The notes beneath the pieces were generated by a model. The model was not told the origin of the DNA and made no database searches. It saw nothing but the letters and a program-made list of their open reading frames with translations. DNA of 64,000 nt from JAUIAI01 sp963732405 (GTDB lineage Bacteria; Pseudomonadota; Gammaproteobacteria; Burkholderiales; Burkholderiaceae_E). The position numbers and the translations under genes are program-made. Positions 10,755 to 19,568 of the stretch are shown one piece after another (positions within the stretch are counted from its first letter, which is position 1; every line of letters starts with the position of its first letter). The stretch covers positions 1-64,000 of the forward strand of contig CAVSZG010000001.1 of assembly GCA_963732405.1 (NCBI GenBank). Direction: 5' to 3'.

Positions 10755-12674
10755 TCAGGCATACATGGCATCAATGAGTGGCTTGTACTTCACGTTGACC
10801 AGTTGGCGCTTGAGCTTCATGGTGGCAGTCAGTTCTTCGTCGTCGGGCGTCAGCCGTTGCTCGATGAGGCGGAATTTCTTGATCTGCTCGACCCGGGCGA
10901 ATTTGCGATTGACCCGGTCGACTTCGGCCTGCACCAGCGCCTGCACCTCGGGCGTGCGACACAGGCTGGCAAAATTGGAGAAGGGGACTGAGCGCTCCTG
11001 GGCATAACTTTCAACGTTTTCCTGATCGATCATGACCAGACAGGTCAGGTAGGCGCGGCGATCGCCAATCACCACCGCATCGGTGATGAAGGGCGAGAAC
11101 TTGAGTTCGTTCTCGATTTCGCTGGGCGTGATGTTCTTGCCGCCGGCCGTGATGATGATGTCCTTCATCCGGTCAGTGATCCGGTAGAAGCCATCGGCAT
11201 CGACCTCGCCCACGTCGCCCGTCCGGAACCAGCCATCGTCGGTGAAGGCTTCGGCCGTCTTGTCGGGCAGGTTCAGATAACCGCTGAACACATTGGGCCC
11301 GCGGATCTGGATCTCTCCCTGCTCGCCGATGCGCATCTGCAGATAGGGCTGAGCCCGGCCGATGCTGCCCAGGCGAGACGCCTGGGGCAGATTGATCGAA
11401 CCGGCCCCGCAGGTTTCGGTCATGCCCCAACCCTCGTACATCGGCACGCCCAGCGCCAGATACCAGCGGATCAGTTCCGGCGAGATCGGGGCGGCGCCGG
11501 TGACCGAGTAGCGCACGCGATGCACGCCGATCGCGCGCCGCACGTTGTCGAGCACGAGCCATCGGGCCAGGCGATACATCAGGGCGGTGACCATGTCGGG
11601 GCGGCCGCCCGCGAGTTGCGCATCGGCCACGCGCAAGCCGATGCCCAGCGCAGACTCCCAGGCCAGGCGGTTGAATCGCGAGGCTTCGCGCATCCGGATC
11701 GAAATCGCCGAATAGAACTTTTCCCACACCCTGGGCACGCAGAACATGAAGGTCGGCGAAACCTCCTGGAAATTCTCGGCAATGGTTTCGGGGTTCTCGA
11801 CGTAGTTGATCCGGCAGCCGTTCTGCAACGAGAGCATCTGGCCGATCATGCGCTCGGCAATATGACACAGCGGCAGGAAAGCGACCTTCTCGTCGGTGTC
11901 GTCCAGGACGAACTCCCTGGCGAAATTCTCCATGACCGACAGCAGCGAACCATTGCTGAGCATGGCGCCCTTGGGGGCACCCGTGGTTCCCGAGGTGTAG
12001 ACCAGGATGGCCACGTCTTCCCGATTACGCGCCACGCGCCGCCGCGGCACGTCCTGCGGATGGGCCTGCCCGTGGGCCCGACCCAATGCCGTGAAGTCGG
12101 CCAGGCTCATCACCATCGGGTCATCCAGTCCGCCCAGCCCGTTCATGTCGAAGACGATCACGCGCATCAAGCCAGGCAACTGGTCGCGCACCTGCAAGAC
12201 CTTGTCGAGTTGCTCGTCATTTTCGACGAACACCACGCGAGCCGCGCTGTCGGTGCACACGTGCAGCACCTGCTTGGGCGCATCGGTGGGATAGATGCCG
12301 GCGCACACACCGCCCGCAGTGAGCACGGCATAGTCGGCATAAGTCCATTCGCGGCGCGTGTTCGACAGGATGCAGGCCCGCTCGCCGACCTCGAAACCGA
12401 TCGCTACCAGTGCATTGGCCAGCGCCTCCACCTGCTCGCCGAACCGAGTCCAGGTCACTTCCTCCCAGATGCCGAATTCTTTCTGGCGCAGGGCCACCTT
12501 GTCGCCACGCTTGATGACGGCATCATGGAATTTCTGGGCAATGGTTTCACCGACCGGCAGCGGCGTACGCCGGCCGGCACGCGGATTGGCGGGCACGGGT
12601 GTGGGTGCGGGTGCCGGGGCAGCCCCCGATGCAGTCGGCTGGGTGTTCACGGCCTCAAGGGTTGTCATCGCCAT
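10755..12674 (-). CDS. Long-chain-type AMP-dependent acyl-CoA synthetase
   Basis: 639 aa ANL-superfamily ligase (carboxylate + ATP + CoA to acyl-CoA). Motifs: VYTSGTTGAPKGAML (P-loop), YEGWGMTET, GWFRTGDVGEVDADGF and the hinge ITDRMKDIIITAGGKNITP with the C-terminal Lys region. A 30-residue Pro/Ala-rich N-terminal tail precedes the catalytic domain. It overlaps the livF stop (ATGGCGATGA), so it is translationally coupled to the transporter. The arrangement suggests activation of the imported acid. It resembles FadD15/AMP-binding proteins in liv clusters. Confidence 0.9.
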   Translation of the reverse strand: MAMTTLEAVNTQPTASGAAPAPAPTPVPANPRAGRRTPLPVGETIAQKFHDAVIKRGDKVALRQKEFGIWEEVTWTRFGEQVEALANALVAIGFEVGERACILSNTRREWTYADYAVLTAGGVCAGIYPTDAPKQVLHVCTDSAARVVFVENDEQLDKVLQVRDQLPGLMRVIVFDMNGLGGLDDPMVMSLADFTALGRAHGQAHPQDVPRRRVARNREDVAILVYTSGTTGAPKGAMLSNGSLLSVMENFAREFVLDDTDEKVAFLPLCHIAERMIGQMLSLQNGCRINYVENPETIAENFQEVSPTFMFCVPRVWEKFYSAISIRMREASRFNRLAWESALGIGLRVADAQLAGGRPDMVTALMYRLARWLVLDNVRRAIGVHRVRYSVTGAAPISPELIRWYLALGVPMYEGWGMTETCGAGSINLPQASRLGSIGRAQPYLQMRIGEQGEIQIRGPNVFSGYLNLPDKTAEAFTDDGWFRTGDVGEVDADGFYRITDRMKDIIITAGGKNITPSEIENELKFSPFITDAVVIGDRRAYLTCLVMIDQENVESYAQERSVPFSNFASLCRTPEVQALVQAEVDRVNRKFARVEQIKKFRLIEQRLTPDDEELTATMKLKRQLVNVKYKPLIDAMYA

Positions 12675-13531
12675 TGCTTACGACGTTTCCAGCGCCGTTC
12701 CCCACGCACCACATCGGCCTTGATGCCCAGATAAAACTCGCGGATATCATCCTTTTGCAACAGATTCGCACAGGTGTCCTCCATCACGATGCGGCCGACT
12801 TCCAGCACATAACCGAAGTCGGCCATCGCAAGCGCCGACTGCGCATTCTGTTCCACCAGCAACATGGTCGTGCCTTCTTCGGCATTGACCCGACCGATGA
12901 TGGCAAAGATCTCCTTGACCAGCTTGGGCGACAGGCCCAGGCTCGGTTCATCGAGCAACATGAGTCGCGGACGGGTCATCAGCGCGCGCGCAATCGCGAG
13001 CATCTGCTGCTGCCCACCCGAGAGCTGACCGGCCTCCTGATGGCGCCGCTCCCCCAGCACCGGAAAATACTCGTACATTCGAGCTAGATCGACCTGCACA
13101 CCGGCCTTGTCGGCGCGGGTGAAGGCACCCATCAGCAGGTTCTCGCGCACGGTGAGCAGTGGAAACACCTCACGCCCCTCCGGCACATGGGCGATGCCGC
13201 GACGCACGATGTGATCAGGATCACGGCGCTGGATCTCCTCGCCGTCGAACCAGACCGTGCCCTTTTGCGGATCGATGATGCCCGAGATGGTCTTGAGGAT
13301 GGTGGTCTTGCCCGCACCGTTGGCGCCCAGCACCGTGACGATAGAGCCGGCGCGCACCTCCAGACTCACGCCGCGAATCGCCTGTACCGGTCCGTAACTG
13401 CTTTCCACATTGGCCAGGCGCAGCAACACCTCGCCGCTCAGGCGGGCAGGCATCGCGGCCGGCACCGGCGCCGGCGCCAGGACGACCGGATCAGCCGGCG
13501 CAGACACAGCCGGTTGCGGCGACTGGCTCAT
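12665..13531 (-). CDS. livF: ABC transporter ATP-binding protein LivF-type
   Basis: 288 aa. An Ala/Pro-rich leader of about 38 residues precedes the NBD, longer than usual. Walker A GANGAGKTT, ABC signature LSGGQQQML, Walker B RLMLLDEPSLGL and an H-switch-region substitution typical of LivF (LLVEQN) are present. It partners LivG to energise LivHM. It lies in an operon with livG upstream (18-base gap) and the acyl-CoA ligase overlapping downstream. Confidence 0.95.
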   Translation of the reverse strand: MSQSPQPAVSAPADPVVLAPAPVPAAMPARLSGEVLLRLANVESSYGPVQAIRGVSLEVRAGSIVTVLGANGAGKTTILKTISGIIDPQKGTVWFDGEEIQRRDPDHIVRRGIAHVPEGREVFPLLTVRENLLMGAFTRADKAGVQVDLARMYEYFPVLGERRHQEAGQLSGGQQQMLAIARALMTRPRLMLLDEPSLGLSPKLVKEIFAIIGRVNAEEGTTMLLVEQNAQSALAMADFGYVLEVGRIVMEDTCANLLQKDDIREFYLGIKADVVRGERRWKRRKQWR

Positions 13532-13549
13532 CGCGATCCCTCCATGCCA

Positions 13550-14311
13550 TCAGCCACCCAGATAGGCGGCAATCACCTGGGGATGGGCCTGCACCTGGGC
13601 GGGCGTACCCTCGGCCAGCACGCTGCCCTGGTTCAGCGCGAGCACGCGGTCCGAGACCCGCGAGACCAGACCCATGTCGTGCTCGACCATCAACACCGTG
13701 ATACCCAGCACCTGCTTGATGTCGGTGATCCAGAAAGCCATGTCATCGGTCTCCTCCACGTTCAGGCCAGACGATGGTTCGTCGAGCAACAGCAGGCGCG
13801 GGCGCGAGCACAGTGCGCGTGCCAGTTCAACGACCTTGCGCATGCCGTAGGGCAGGCCTGCCACGAGTTTGTCGCGCACGGCCTGGATGTCCAGGAAATC
13901 GATCACCTCCTCGACCTGGCGACGCAGCGCCAGTTCCTGGCGCCTGACCGAGGGCAGGCGCAGCATCTCGGCCAGCGGATTGACCCGCACATGGGCATGA
14001 CAGCCGATCAGCAGGTTCTGCAGCACAGTGGCATGCTCGAACAATTCGATGTTCTGGAAGGTGCGCCCGATGCCACGACCGGCCACCCGCGCCGGATTCA
14101 TGCCGGTGAGATCTTCGCCGCGAAACACGATGCGTCCGGCGGTGGGTGGATAGATCAGGCTCACCAGATTGAAGATGGTGGTCTTGCCCGCGCCGTTGGG
14201 ACCGATGATGGTGAAGACCTCACCCTCGCGTGCCTCGAAACTCACGTCGTCCACGGCGGTCAGGCCGCCGAAACTCATGGTGAGATGCTCGGCGCGAAAG
14301 AAGGCGCTCAT
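13550..14311 (-). CDS. livG: ABC transporter ATP-binding protein LivG-type
   Basis: 253 aa. Walker A GPNGAGKTT, LivG-style signature LPYGMRKVVELARAL, Walker B RLLLLDEPSSGLN and switch His VEHDMGLV are all present, and the C-terminal extension ends EGTPAQVQAHPQVIAAYLGG as in LivG. Its start overlaps the livM stop by four bases. It is the second ATPase of the liv transporter. Confidence 0.96.
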   Translation of the reverse strand: MSAFFRAEHLTMSFGGLTAVDDVSFEAREGEVFTIIGPNGAGKTTIFNLVSLIYPPTAGRIVFRGEDLTGMNPARVAGRGIGRTFQNIELFEHATVLQNLLIGCHAHVRVNPLAEMLRLPSVRRQELALRRQVEEVIDFLDIQAVRDKLVAGLPYGMRKVVELARALCSRPRLLLLDEPSSGLNVEETDDMAFWITDIKQVLGITVLMVEHDMGLVSRVSDRVLALNQGSVLAEGTPAQVQAHPQVIAAYLGG

Positions 14312-15384
14312 CGCACGCGCTCCGATTTCTGATAGGCCTTCTGGCGATCGAACATGCCCTTGCGATACAACGGAAACAGCGAGAACCAGGTGCGGATCTT
14401 GACCCAGCGGCCGTAGATGCCCAGGGGCTCATACAACACGAACAGCATCAGCACGATGCCGAAGATCGTGACCTTGAGGCCGGGTTGCTCGACCACTGCC
14501 GAGGGCAGGTAGTCTTTGAGACCGCCGATCAACTCGGGCAGGCCGATTGTGAAGATCGCACCGAACACCGCACCATGCAGTGAACCCAGGCCACCGATCA
14601 CGACCATCGACAGAAATTCGATGGACTGGATGATGCTGAACTGCTCGGGACTCAGAAACGAGATCTGATGTGCATAGAGCGTGCCGGCCAGCCCCGTGAC
14701 CGCGGCTGACAGGCCAAAGCTCAGTGTCTTGTAGCGGGCCAGGTCGACGCCCATGCTTTGCGCGGAGATTTCCGAGTCACGGATCGCCACGAAGGCACGC
14801 CCGGTAGGCGAGCGCAGCAGATTGTGCGCACCCGTGCCCACCAGCAGCACGCAGACCAGGCACAGGTAATAAAACGCATTGGGGTGCGTGACCTCGAAGC
14901 CGATCAGGTTCAGGCCCAGCACCATCATGCCCGAGTTACCGCCGGTGAGTCCGTCGAAGCGGGCCAGGCCTTCCTCGACGATGAAGCCGAAGGCGATCGT
15001 GGCAATCGCCAGGTAGATACCGCTCAGGCGCAGCGCCGGCAGACCGATGATGAAACCCGCCGCACCCGCCAGCAGCATGGCAAACGGTGCCGAGGCGATG
15101 AATGGCCAGCCCATGCCCTGCAGAATGCCCTCGGCATACGCGCCGATCGCGAAGAACGCCGCATGACCCATCGAGATCTGGCCGGTGAAGCCGATCAGCA
15201 GCATCAGCCCGAAACCGACGATGCTCCAGATCATCACAAAGTTGAGCTGAGTGCGGTAGTACTCGGGCACGATGTAGGGCGCGAGCAGCATCAACAGGAA
15301 CAACAGCCAGTACCAGCGCGCCTGATAACCGTCCTTCCAGAGGCCCAGGTCCTGTTCATAGCGGGTCTTGAATTGAAAGCGCAT
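14308..15384 (-). CDS. livM: Branched-chain amino acid ABC transporter permease LivM-type
   Basis: 358 aa polytopic inner-membrane permease. It has family segments GFTGQISMGHAAFFAIGAY, GLPALRLSGIYLAIATIAFGFIVEE, AIRDSEISAQSMGVD (coupling helix with EAA-like pattern) and a GGLGSLHGAVFGA motif. The C-terminal tail is basic (YRKGMFDRQKAYQKSERVR). It sits between livH (12-base gap) and livG (overlap). Confidence 0.96.
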   Translation of the reverse strand: MRFQFKTRYEQDLGLWKDGYQARWYWLLFLLMLLAPYIVPEYYRTQLNFVMIWSIVGFGLMLLIGFTGQISMGHAAFFAIGAYAEGILQGMGWPFIASAPFAMLLAGAAGFIIGLPALRLSGIYLAIATIAFGFIVEEGLARFDGLTGGNSGMMVLGLNLIGFEVTHPNAFYYLCLVCVLLVGTGAHNLLRSPTGRAFVAIRDSEISAQSMGVDLARYKTLSFGLSAAVTGLAGTLYAHQISFLSPEQFSIIQSIEFLSMVVIGGLGSLHGAVFGAIFTIGLPELIGGLKDYLPSAVVEQPGLKVTIFGIVLMLFVLYEPLGIYGRWVKIRTWFSLFPLYRKGMFDRQKAYQKSERVR

Positions 15385-15396
15385 GGTCTGGTTCCG

Positions 15397-16272
15397 TCAG
15401 ACCTTCTTGCGCCGCATCTCGGCGAAGATGCCCGAGGGCTTGATCACCAGCACGATCAGCACGACCACATAGGGCGCGATGTCCTTCCAGCCTTCAGCGA
15501 GATAAAAGCCCGCATACATTTCCACCAGGCCGATGATGAGCCCGCCGACAATCGCACCGGGAATGCTGCCGAAGCCACCCACCACGGCCGCCGGAAACGC
15601 CTTCAGACCGATGAATCCCAGATTCGAATGAACGAACTGGATCGGCGCGATCAGCATCGCCGCCACTGCCGCCACACCGGCCGACAGACCCCAGATCAGC
15701 GTATTGATGCGGCGCACCGGAATGCCCATGTAGTAGGCGGCGAGCTGGTTCTGCGAACAGGCCTGCATGGCGATGCCCACGCGCGTGCGCTTAAAGAAAA
15801 TCCACAATCCCAGACAAAGCAATCCGGTCACGCCGATGATGACCAGGTGATCGGTCGAGACGACCAGACCGCCCAGGCTCAGCACACCATCGCTGTAGGG
15901 TGCCTTGAGCGCATGGGTGTCGGTGCCCCAGCCCGGCATCATGGTGGCAATGCCACGCATCGCCATGCCCGCGCCCAGAGTCACGAGAATGGCCGCCACC
16001 GTCGGCTGCCCGGCGATCGGGCGCAGCAGGAATCGATCGAAGCCGGCGCCGAACAACACCAGCACGGCAATCGTGAGCGGAATGGTGAGCCAGAACGACA
16101 GGCCCCAGAGGCTGGCAAAGGTGAAGGCGACGAAGGCGCCCAGCATCATGATGTCGCCCTGGGCGAAGTTGACCACTTCGGTGGCCTTGTAGATCAGCAC
16201 GAAGCCCAGAGCGATCAGGGCGTAAATGCAGCCGATCGAAATGCCTTCGATGGTGAGCTGGAGAAAGGCCAC
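15397..16272 (-). CDS. livH: Branched-chain amino acid ABC transporter permease LivH-type
   Basis: 291 aa, first gene of the liv operon. FLQLTIEGISIGCIYALIAL, VVNFAQGDIMMLGAF, CSQNQLAAYYMGI (coupling loop) and GGFGSIPGAIVGGLIIG are LivH hallmarks. Its first 80 codons and 5' flank are duplicated at 39.48-39.78 kb. The tyrosine recombinase lies just upstream (same strand), so native promoter sequence may have been replaced at this junction. Confidence 0.96.
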   Translation of the reverse strand: MAFLQLTIEGISIGCIYALIALGFVLIYKATEVVNFAQGDIMMLGAFVAFTFASLWGLSFWLTIPLTIAVLVLFGAGFDRFLLRPIAGQPTVAAILVTLGAGMAMRGIATMMPGWGTDTHALKAPYSDGVLSLGGLVVSTDHLVIIGVTGLLCLGLWIFFKRTRVGIAMQACSQNQLAAYYMGIPVRRINTLIWGLSAGVAAVAAMLIAPIQFVHSNLGFIGLKAFPAAVVGGFGSIPGAIVGGLIIGLVEMYAGFYLAEGWKDIAPYVVVLIVLVIKPSGIFAEMRRKKV

Positions 16273-16330
16273 GCGCTAGCCGGATCGGGTCTTGTGCATG
16301 GCCGCACTGTGGCTGAATGTGGCGCTCAGA
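16045..16330 (-). repeat. livH 5'-end direct repeat, copy 1
   Basis: Covers the first 75-80 codons of livH and about 55 bases upstream (through the CTTGTGCATGGCCGCACTG block). It recurs with few changes at 39478-39775 in the same orientation. The copies flank the 23-kb segment that begins with the recombinase. Confidence 0.85.
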
Positions 16331-16355
16331 TCAAGTGAAGGCTTGTTTCGCGGCT

Positions 16356-16408
16356 TCGGCGACCCGGGTGGGGACCGCGCCATGGGTCGACCCGGCCTGC
16401 GCACGGCC
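16356..16408. repeat. Approximately 50-bp element with GGGTCGACCC palindrome, copy 1
   Basis: The block CGGCGACCC-GGTGGGG-CCGCGCCATGGGTCGACCCGGCC-GCGCACGG lies 10 bases past the 3' end of the recombinase gene. Near-identical copies occur at 33615-33666 and 42660-42711, and a degenerate one may exist near 32330. It is a candidate recombination site; this is inference from position and palindromy. Confidence 0.5.
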
Positions 16409-16417
16409 GGCCTCCGG

Positions 16418-17425
16418 TCAGTAATTGACCTTGAACGTCGGGGAGTCTTCTGGCCGCATCTTTCGTCGATCATAGATCCGAGTGGTCGCGATATTGGCGT
16501 GACCAAGCCACTCCTGAACTTTGGCAATGTCGGCCTCGTGATCCAGCGCATTGGTCGCCGCTGTTGCCCGCAGCGCATGCGGTGCGATCCTCTCGGCGCT
16601 GATCCCGATCTGCTTGGCCCAGGTCTTCACGATCAGGTAAAACCCCTCCGCTGAAAGCCCTCCGCGCACATCGCCGCTGCGCACGTTGTCCCGCACCGAC
16701 CTAAAAAGCCCACCGCCCGCATCGCCGCCATGCCCGGCGAGCTCCAGGTAGTCATTGATCAACTGCGCCGTCCCCGGATGCAGCGGCACGTTGCGCAGCT
16801 TCCCGCCCTTGCCATGCACCCGCAGATGCTTGACGCCGCGCAGCTCCCGAATGTCCTTCACCTTCAGGCTTGCCACTTCCTCGCGCCGCAACCCGTGGAA
16901 CAGGAACACCGAGAGGATCGCCCGGTCCCGTCTGCCTTTGAGCGTGGCCGGGTCCGGCGCGAGCAGTAAGGCCTTGGCCTGGTGATCGCCCAGGGCAGGG
17001 GTCTTGCCTTCATAACTCACGACCCGCGGCCGCTTCACGCCCTTGACCGGGTTGGTCGGCACCGCGTTGGCATCACACAGGAATTCGAATAAGGAGGAGA
17101 GGGCGGCGAGCTTTCGCCGCACGGTCGAGCCAGCGAGCTGCCGACCCTCGAGGTCCTGGCGCCAGGCGATGACGTGGGCTCGGGTGATGGCCCGGAATTC
17201 GCCGGCGGCCGAGATCCCGACGAACGCCATGAATTCCCGCAAGTCGTTCTGGTACGCCCGGCGCGTTTGCGGGTTGTCGATGTTGGCGAACCATTCGGAC
17301 TCGGGCGGCACATCGGCCAGCCCATGAAACTCTGCGGCTGTCAGCCGGGCATCGGTTTTAGAAAACCGTAGATCTGTCCCGACAGTGAGTCCGCTAGCGA
17401 GCTTCGGTATACTGGAATCAGGCAT
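16418..17425 (-). CDS. Tyrosine recombinase (XerC/D-like integrase)
   Basis: 335 aa phage-integrase family protein. The N-terminal SAM-like DNA-binding domain covers about residues 40-130 (NPQTRRAYQNDLREFMAFVG). Catalytic residues are visible: Arg in FHGLRREEVASL, Lys in HGKGGKLRNVPL, H-x-x-R in PHALRATAA, His in LGHANIATT and the Tyr in TRIYDRR. It is not an integron integrase: no IntI patch is present. A copy with a large internal deletion lies at 34330-34735. It marks the left edge of the accessory region, 145 bases upstream of livH. Confidence 0.92.
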   Translation of the reverse strand: MPDSSIPKLASGLTVGTDLRFSKTDARLTAAEFHGLADVPPESEWFANIDNPQTRRAYQNDLREFMAFVGISAAGEFRAITRAHVIAWRQDLEGRQLAGSTVRRKLAALSSLFEFLCDANAVPTNPVKGVKRPRVVSYEGKTPALGDHQAKALLLAPDPATLKGRRDRAILSVFLFHGLRREEVASLKVKDIRELRGVKHLRVHGKGGKLRNVPLHPGTAQLINDYLELAGHGGDAGGGLFRSVRDNVRSGDVRGGLSAEGFYLIVKTWAKQIGISAERIAPHALRATAATNALDHEADIAKVQEWLGHANIATTRIYDRRKMRPEDSPTFKVNY

Positions 17426-17799
17426 TTCTCGATTTTCCGAACTTAAGGCTTGGGTGAACTTCGAGGGCTCATCAACGCATCAGTTGTTCTTCTGGGTGGT
17501 CTGGCGCTTTCAGTCTCAGTAGAGTTAGCCGTTTCAATTGGCTTTACATGGGAGGCAGTAATGAAAGCAAACGTGAATACTCATATAAGCGTGTGGTATG
17601 TGGCTGCGTCAATATGGGGGTGAAAGCCCAGACCACCCGAGGAAGGAAGCTGTATGCGTGGGCTCACGGGGCCAAGAGATGACGTAACCCCCACCTCGCA
17701 TAATATACCGATAAAATATGTTATCGCTATTAAAAGCTCCCCGGAATGTTGATAAACTGCTAAGGTGATAAACATCTATGTCGCTACCTAGAGCATCCA
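17426..17799. other. AT-richer intergenic stretch, no gene recognised
   Basis: 374 bases between recombinase and RHH gene, visibly lower in GC than its flanks (TAATATACCGATAAAATATG near 17701). It holds only very short ORFs. A G-rich stretch at 17615-17690 with several short complementary arms suggests folded RNA, but I recognise no class. Confidence 0.4.
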
Positions 17800-18060
17800 A
17801 TGCCAACCGACACCACCACCCGATGGACCGTCACCGTCACCAAGGAAACTGACGCGACCTTGCGCGCCTACCTAGGGGCACAAGGAATGCGTAAAGGCGA
17901 TATTTCCAAGTTCATAGAGGAAGCCGTCCGGTGGCGCATGTTTGACCAAAGCGTCCAGCAGGTCAAAGCACGTAATGCCGATCGCTCCGCTGAAGAACTG
18001 CAGGCGATTATCGACGAGGCCTGCGCCGCCGTTCGTGCGGCTACGACTAACGGCGACTAA
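17800..18060 (+). CDS. Ribbon-helix-helix antitoxin-like protein
   Basis: 86 aa. RWTVTVTKETDATLRAYL forms the RHH beta strand and first helix, and RKGDISKFIEEAVRWRMF the second helix; the C-terminal half is acidic and helical, as expected for a toxin-binding tail. The stop is three bases before the PIN gene. A truncated paralogue is at 38398-38625. Antitoxin and autorepressor roles are inferred from context. Confidence 0.8.
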   Translation: MPTDTTTRWTVTVTKETDATLRAYLGAQGMRKGDISKFIEEAVRWRMFDQSVQQVKARNADRSAEELQAIIDEACAAVRAATTNGD

Positions 18061-18063
18061 TCA

Positions 18064-18486
18064 ATGCGGGTCATCCTGGACACCAATATCCTCATCAGCG
18101 CGCTCATCACCCAGAACACTTACCCCGACCGTCTTTACCAAGCCTGGCGCGACGGTCAGTTTGAACTGCTCTGCTGTGAACAACAACTCGAAGAACTACG
18201 GACCGTCACCCGCCGCCCTGCCGTCAACCAACTGATCCGATCTTCCGAGGCCGGTCACCTGGTCAACAGTATCCGTGGCTTGGCGACAATGGTGACACGA
18301 CTTCCACAGGTCGATATCGCCAGCGACCCGAACGATGATTTTCTGCTGGCCTTGGCCCAGGCCGCCCTTGCCGATTACTTGGTCACTGGCGATACGCGCT
18401 CACTACTGTCAATGAGGCAATTCGGGGAAACGCACATAGTCACCGCCCGACAGTTCGCGCAAGACATCCTCAATCTGAAGCCCTAG
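18064..18486 (+). CDS. PIN-domain toxin (COG1569 type)
   Basis: 140 aa putative ribonuclease. MRVILDTNILISALI gives the first catalytic Asp, the EELRTVTRRP helix the acidic Glu, DPNDDFLLALAQAALADYLVTGD the remaining Asp residues. The module layout (RHH antitoxin, three-base gap, PIN toxin) is typical of this family. It appears complete. It converges on the LysR gene with a 4-base overlap. Confidence 0.88.
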   Translation: MRVILDTNILISALITQNTYPDRLYQAWRDGQFELLCCEQQLEELRTVTRRPAVNQLIRSSEAGHLVNSIRGLATMVTRLPQVDIASDPNDDFLLALAQAALADYLVTGDTRSLLSMRQFGETHIVTARQFAQDILNLKP

Positions 18487-19445
18487 CGAAGTTTCGGAAC
18501 GCTTCGGGCCGCATCTCTTAGTTCCTTCTTGCTCAAGACGTATTCAGAGTTGTTCACGAGCTTTGCCACGACGTGGTCAAGGAACGCGCGTACGCGCGCC
18601 GGCTGTGCATTGCGACTGCCGAAATACGCAAAGTAGTTGTAGCGATCGGGGATATGGTCCACTAGCAGCGGGACCAGCTGGCCCGCCCGGATGTAGGGCG
18701 CTGCCGTCACTCCCGCCAATTGCCCGATTACTTTGCCAGACAGCACGGCGTGCAGCTCGACAACCTCGTCGTTGGTGCTCAGCGCCGGCACTACGGTCTG
18801 CTCCAACTCTTCATCTCCAACCTTGAAGCGCCAGGGCACCACGCGCCCGTTGCCCGTATTGCGGAACACGCTGCAGCGGTGCATTGCCAGCGCCGCCATG
18901 CTTTCGGGAACGCCATGCTGGCGCAGGTAGGCCGGTGACGCACAGAGCATCAGTTGCACCGGGAACAGCCGGCGTGCGATCACCCCCTCATGCGGCGAGG
19001 CTCCCAGACGGAATCCCACATCCACGCGGTCCTCGACCCAGTTGCCCACCCGGTCTTCCAGTTGCACGTCGGGCACGATGCCCGGGTGACGTTCGCAGAA
19101 TTCATCGAGCAACCGCCAGACCAGCACCTGGAAGGTCGAGCGCGGTCCGACGATGCGCAGCGGCCCAGCGATCTCGTCCTTGGCCAGCCGGGCCGACAAC
19201 AGGGCACGCCGAAGACCCAGCAGCGACGGTTGTGCCTCGTCCAAAAAGCGCTGGCCTTCGTCGGTCAGGGCCATGGAACGGGTGGTGCGGTGGAACAGCC
19301 GAACGTCCAGATGCTGTTCCAACTGCGCCAGGGCCTGGCTGGCCGCTTGCGGGCTGATGTTCAGCGCGGCAGCGGTCTTGCGCAGGCTGCCGAGCTCGGC
19401 CGCCGTGACAAAGACCGAAATGGCGCGCAGTTCGTTGATGGCCAT
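18483..19445 (-). CDS. LysR-family transcriptional regulator
   Basis: 320 aa from the ATG at 19445; the family start pattern is MAINELRAISVFVTAAELGSL. The wHTH (residues 5-64) contains SLRKTAAALNISPQAASQALAQLEQHL and LFHRTTRSMALTDEG; a substrate-binding domain follows. It is divergent from the cupin-aldo/keto reductase cluster across 123 bases, so it most likely controls that cluster. The inducer is unknown. Confidence 0.9.
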   Translation of the reverse strand: MAINELRAISVFVTAAELGSLRKTAAALNISPQAASQALAQLEQHLDVRLFHRTTRSMALTDEGQRFLDEAQPSLLGLRRALLSARLAKDEIAGPLRIVGPRSTFQVLVWRLLDEFCERHPGIVPDVQLEDRVGNWVEDRVDVGFRLGASPHEGVIARRLFPVQLMLCASPAYLRQHGVPESMAALAMHRCSVFRNTGNGRVVPWRFKVGDEELEQTVVPALSTNDEVVELHAVLSGKVIGQLAGVTAAPYIRAGQLVPLLVDHIPDRYNYFAYFGSRNAQPARVRAFLDHVVAKLVNNSEYVLSKKELRDAARSVPKLR

Positions 19446-19568
19446 GGGACTCCTTTCGCAGCGATTGTCCAATATTGCTTGTCAATTCATCAAGCCTTTC
19501 AACACTGTTCACCACCCAGTCATCTTTTTAGACTGGACGCCTTGGAACCGCATTTGAAGGAACCCCTG

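Noticed and set aside
14758..16338. Long plus-strand frame (526 codons) through livM/livH
   Set aside because: Antisense to well-conserved permeases, His/Arg/Asp-rich composition, no domain. The same applies to long antisense frames at 11520-12734, 13187-14332, 35780-37069, 36589-37971, 50519-51613, 52092-53762, 55055-56350 and 58608-59801.
17560..17700. Retron or group II intron RNA
   Set aside because: No reverse transcriptase nearby and no recognisable domain V or msr/msd pairing; kept only as an unassigned leader.
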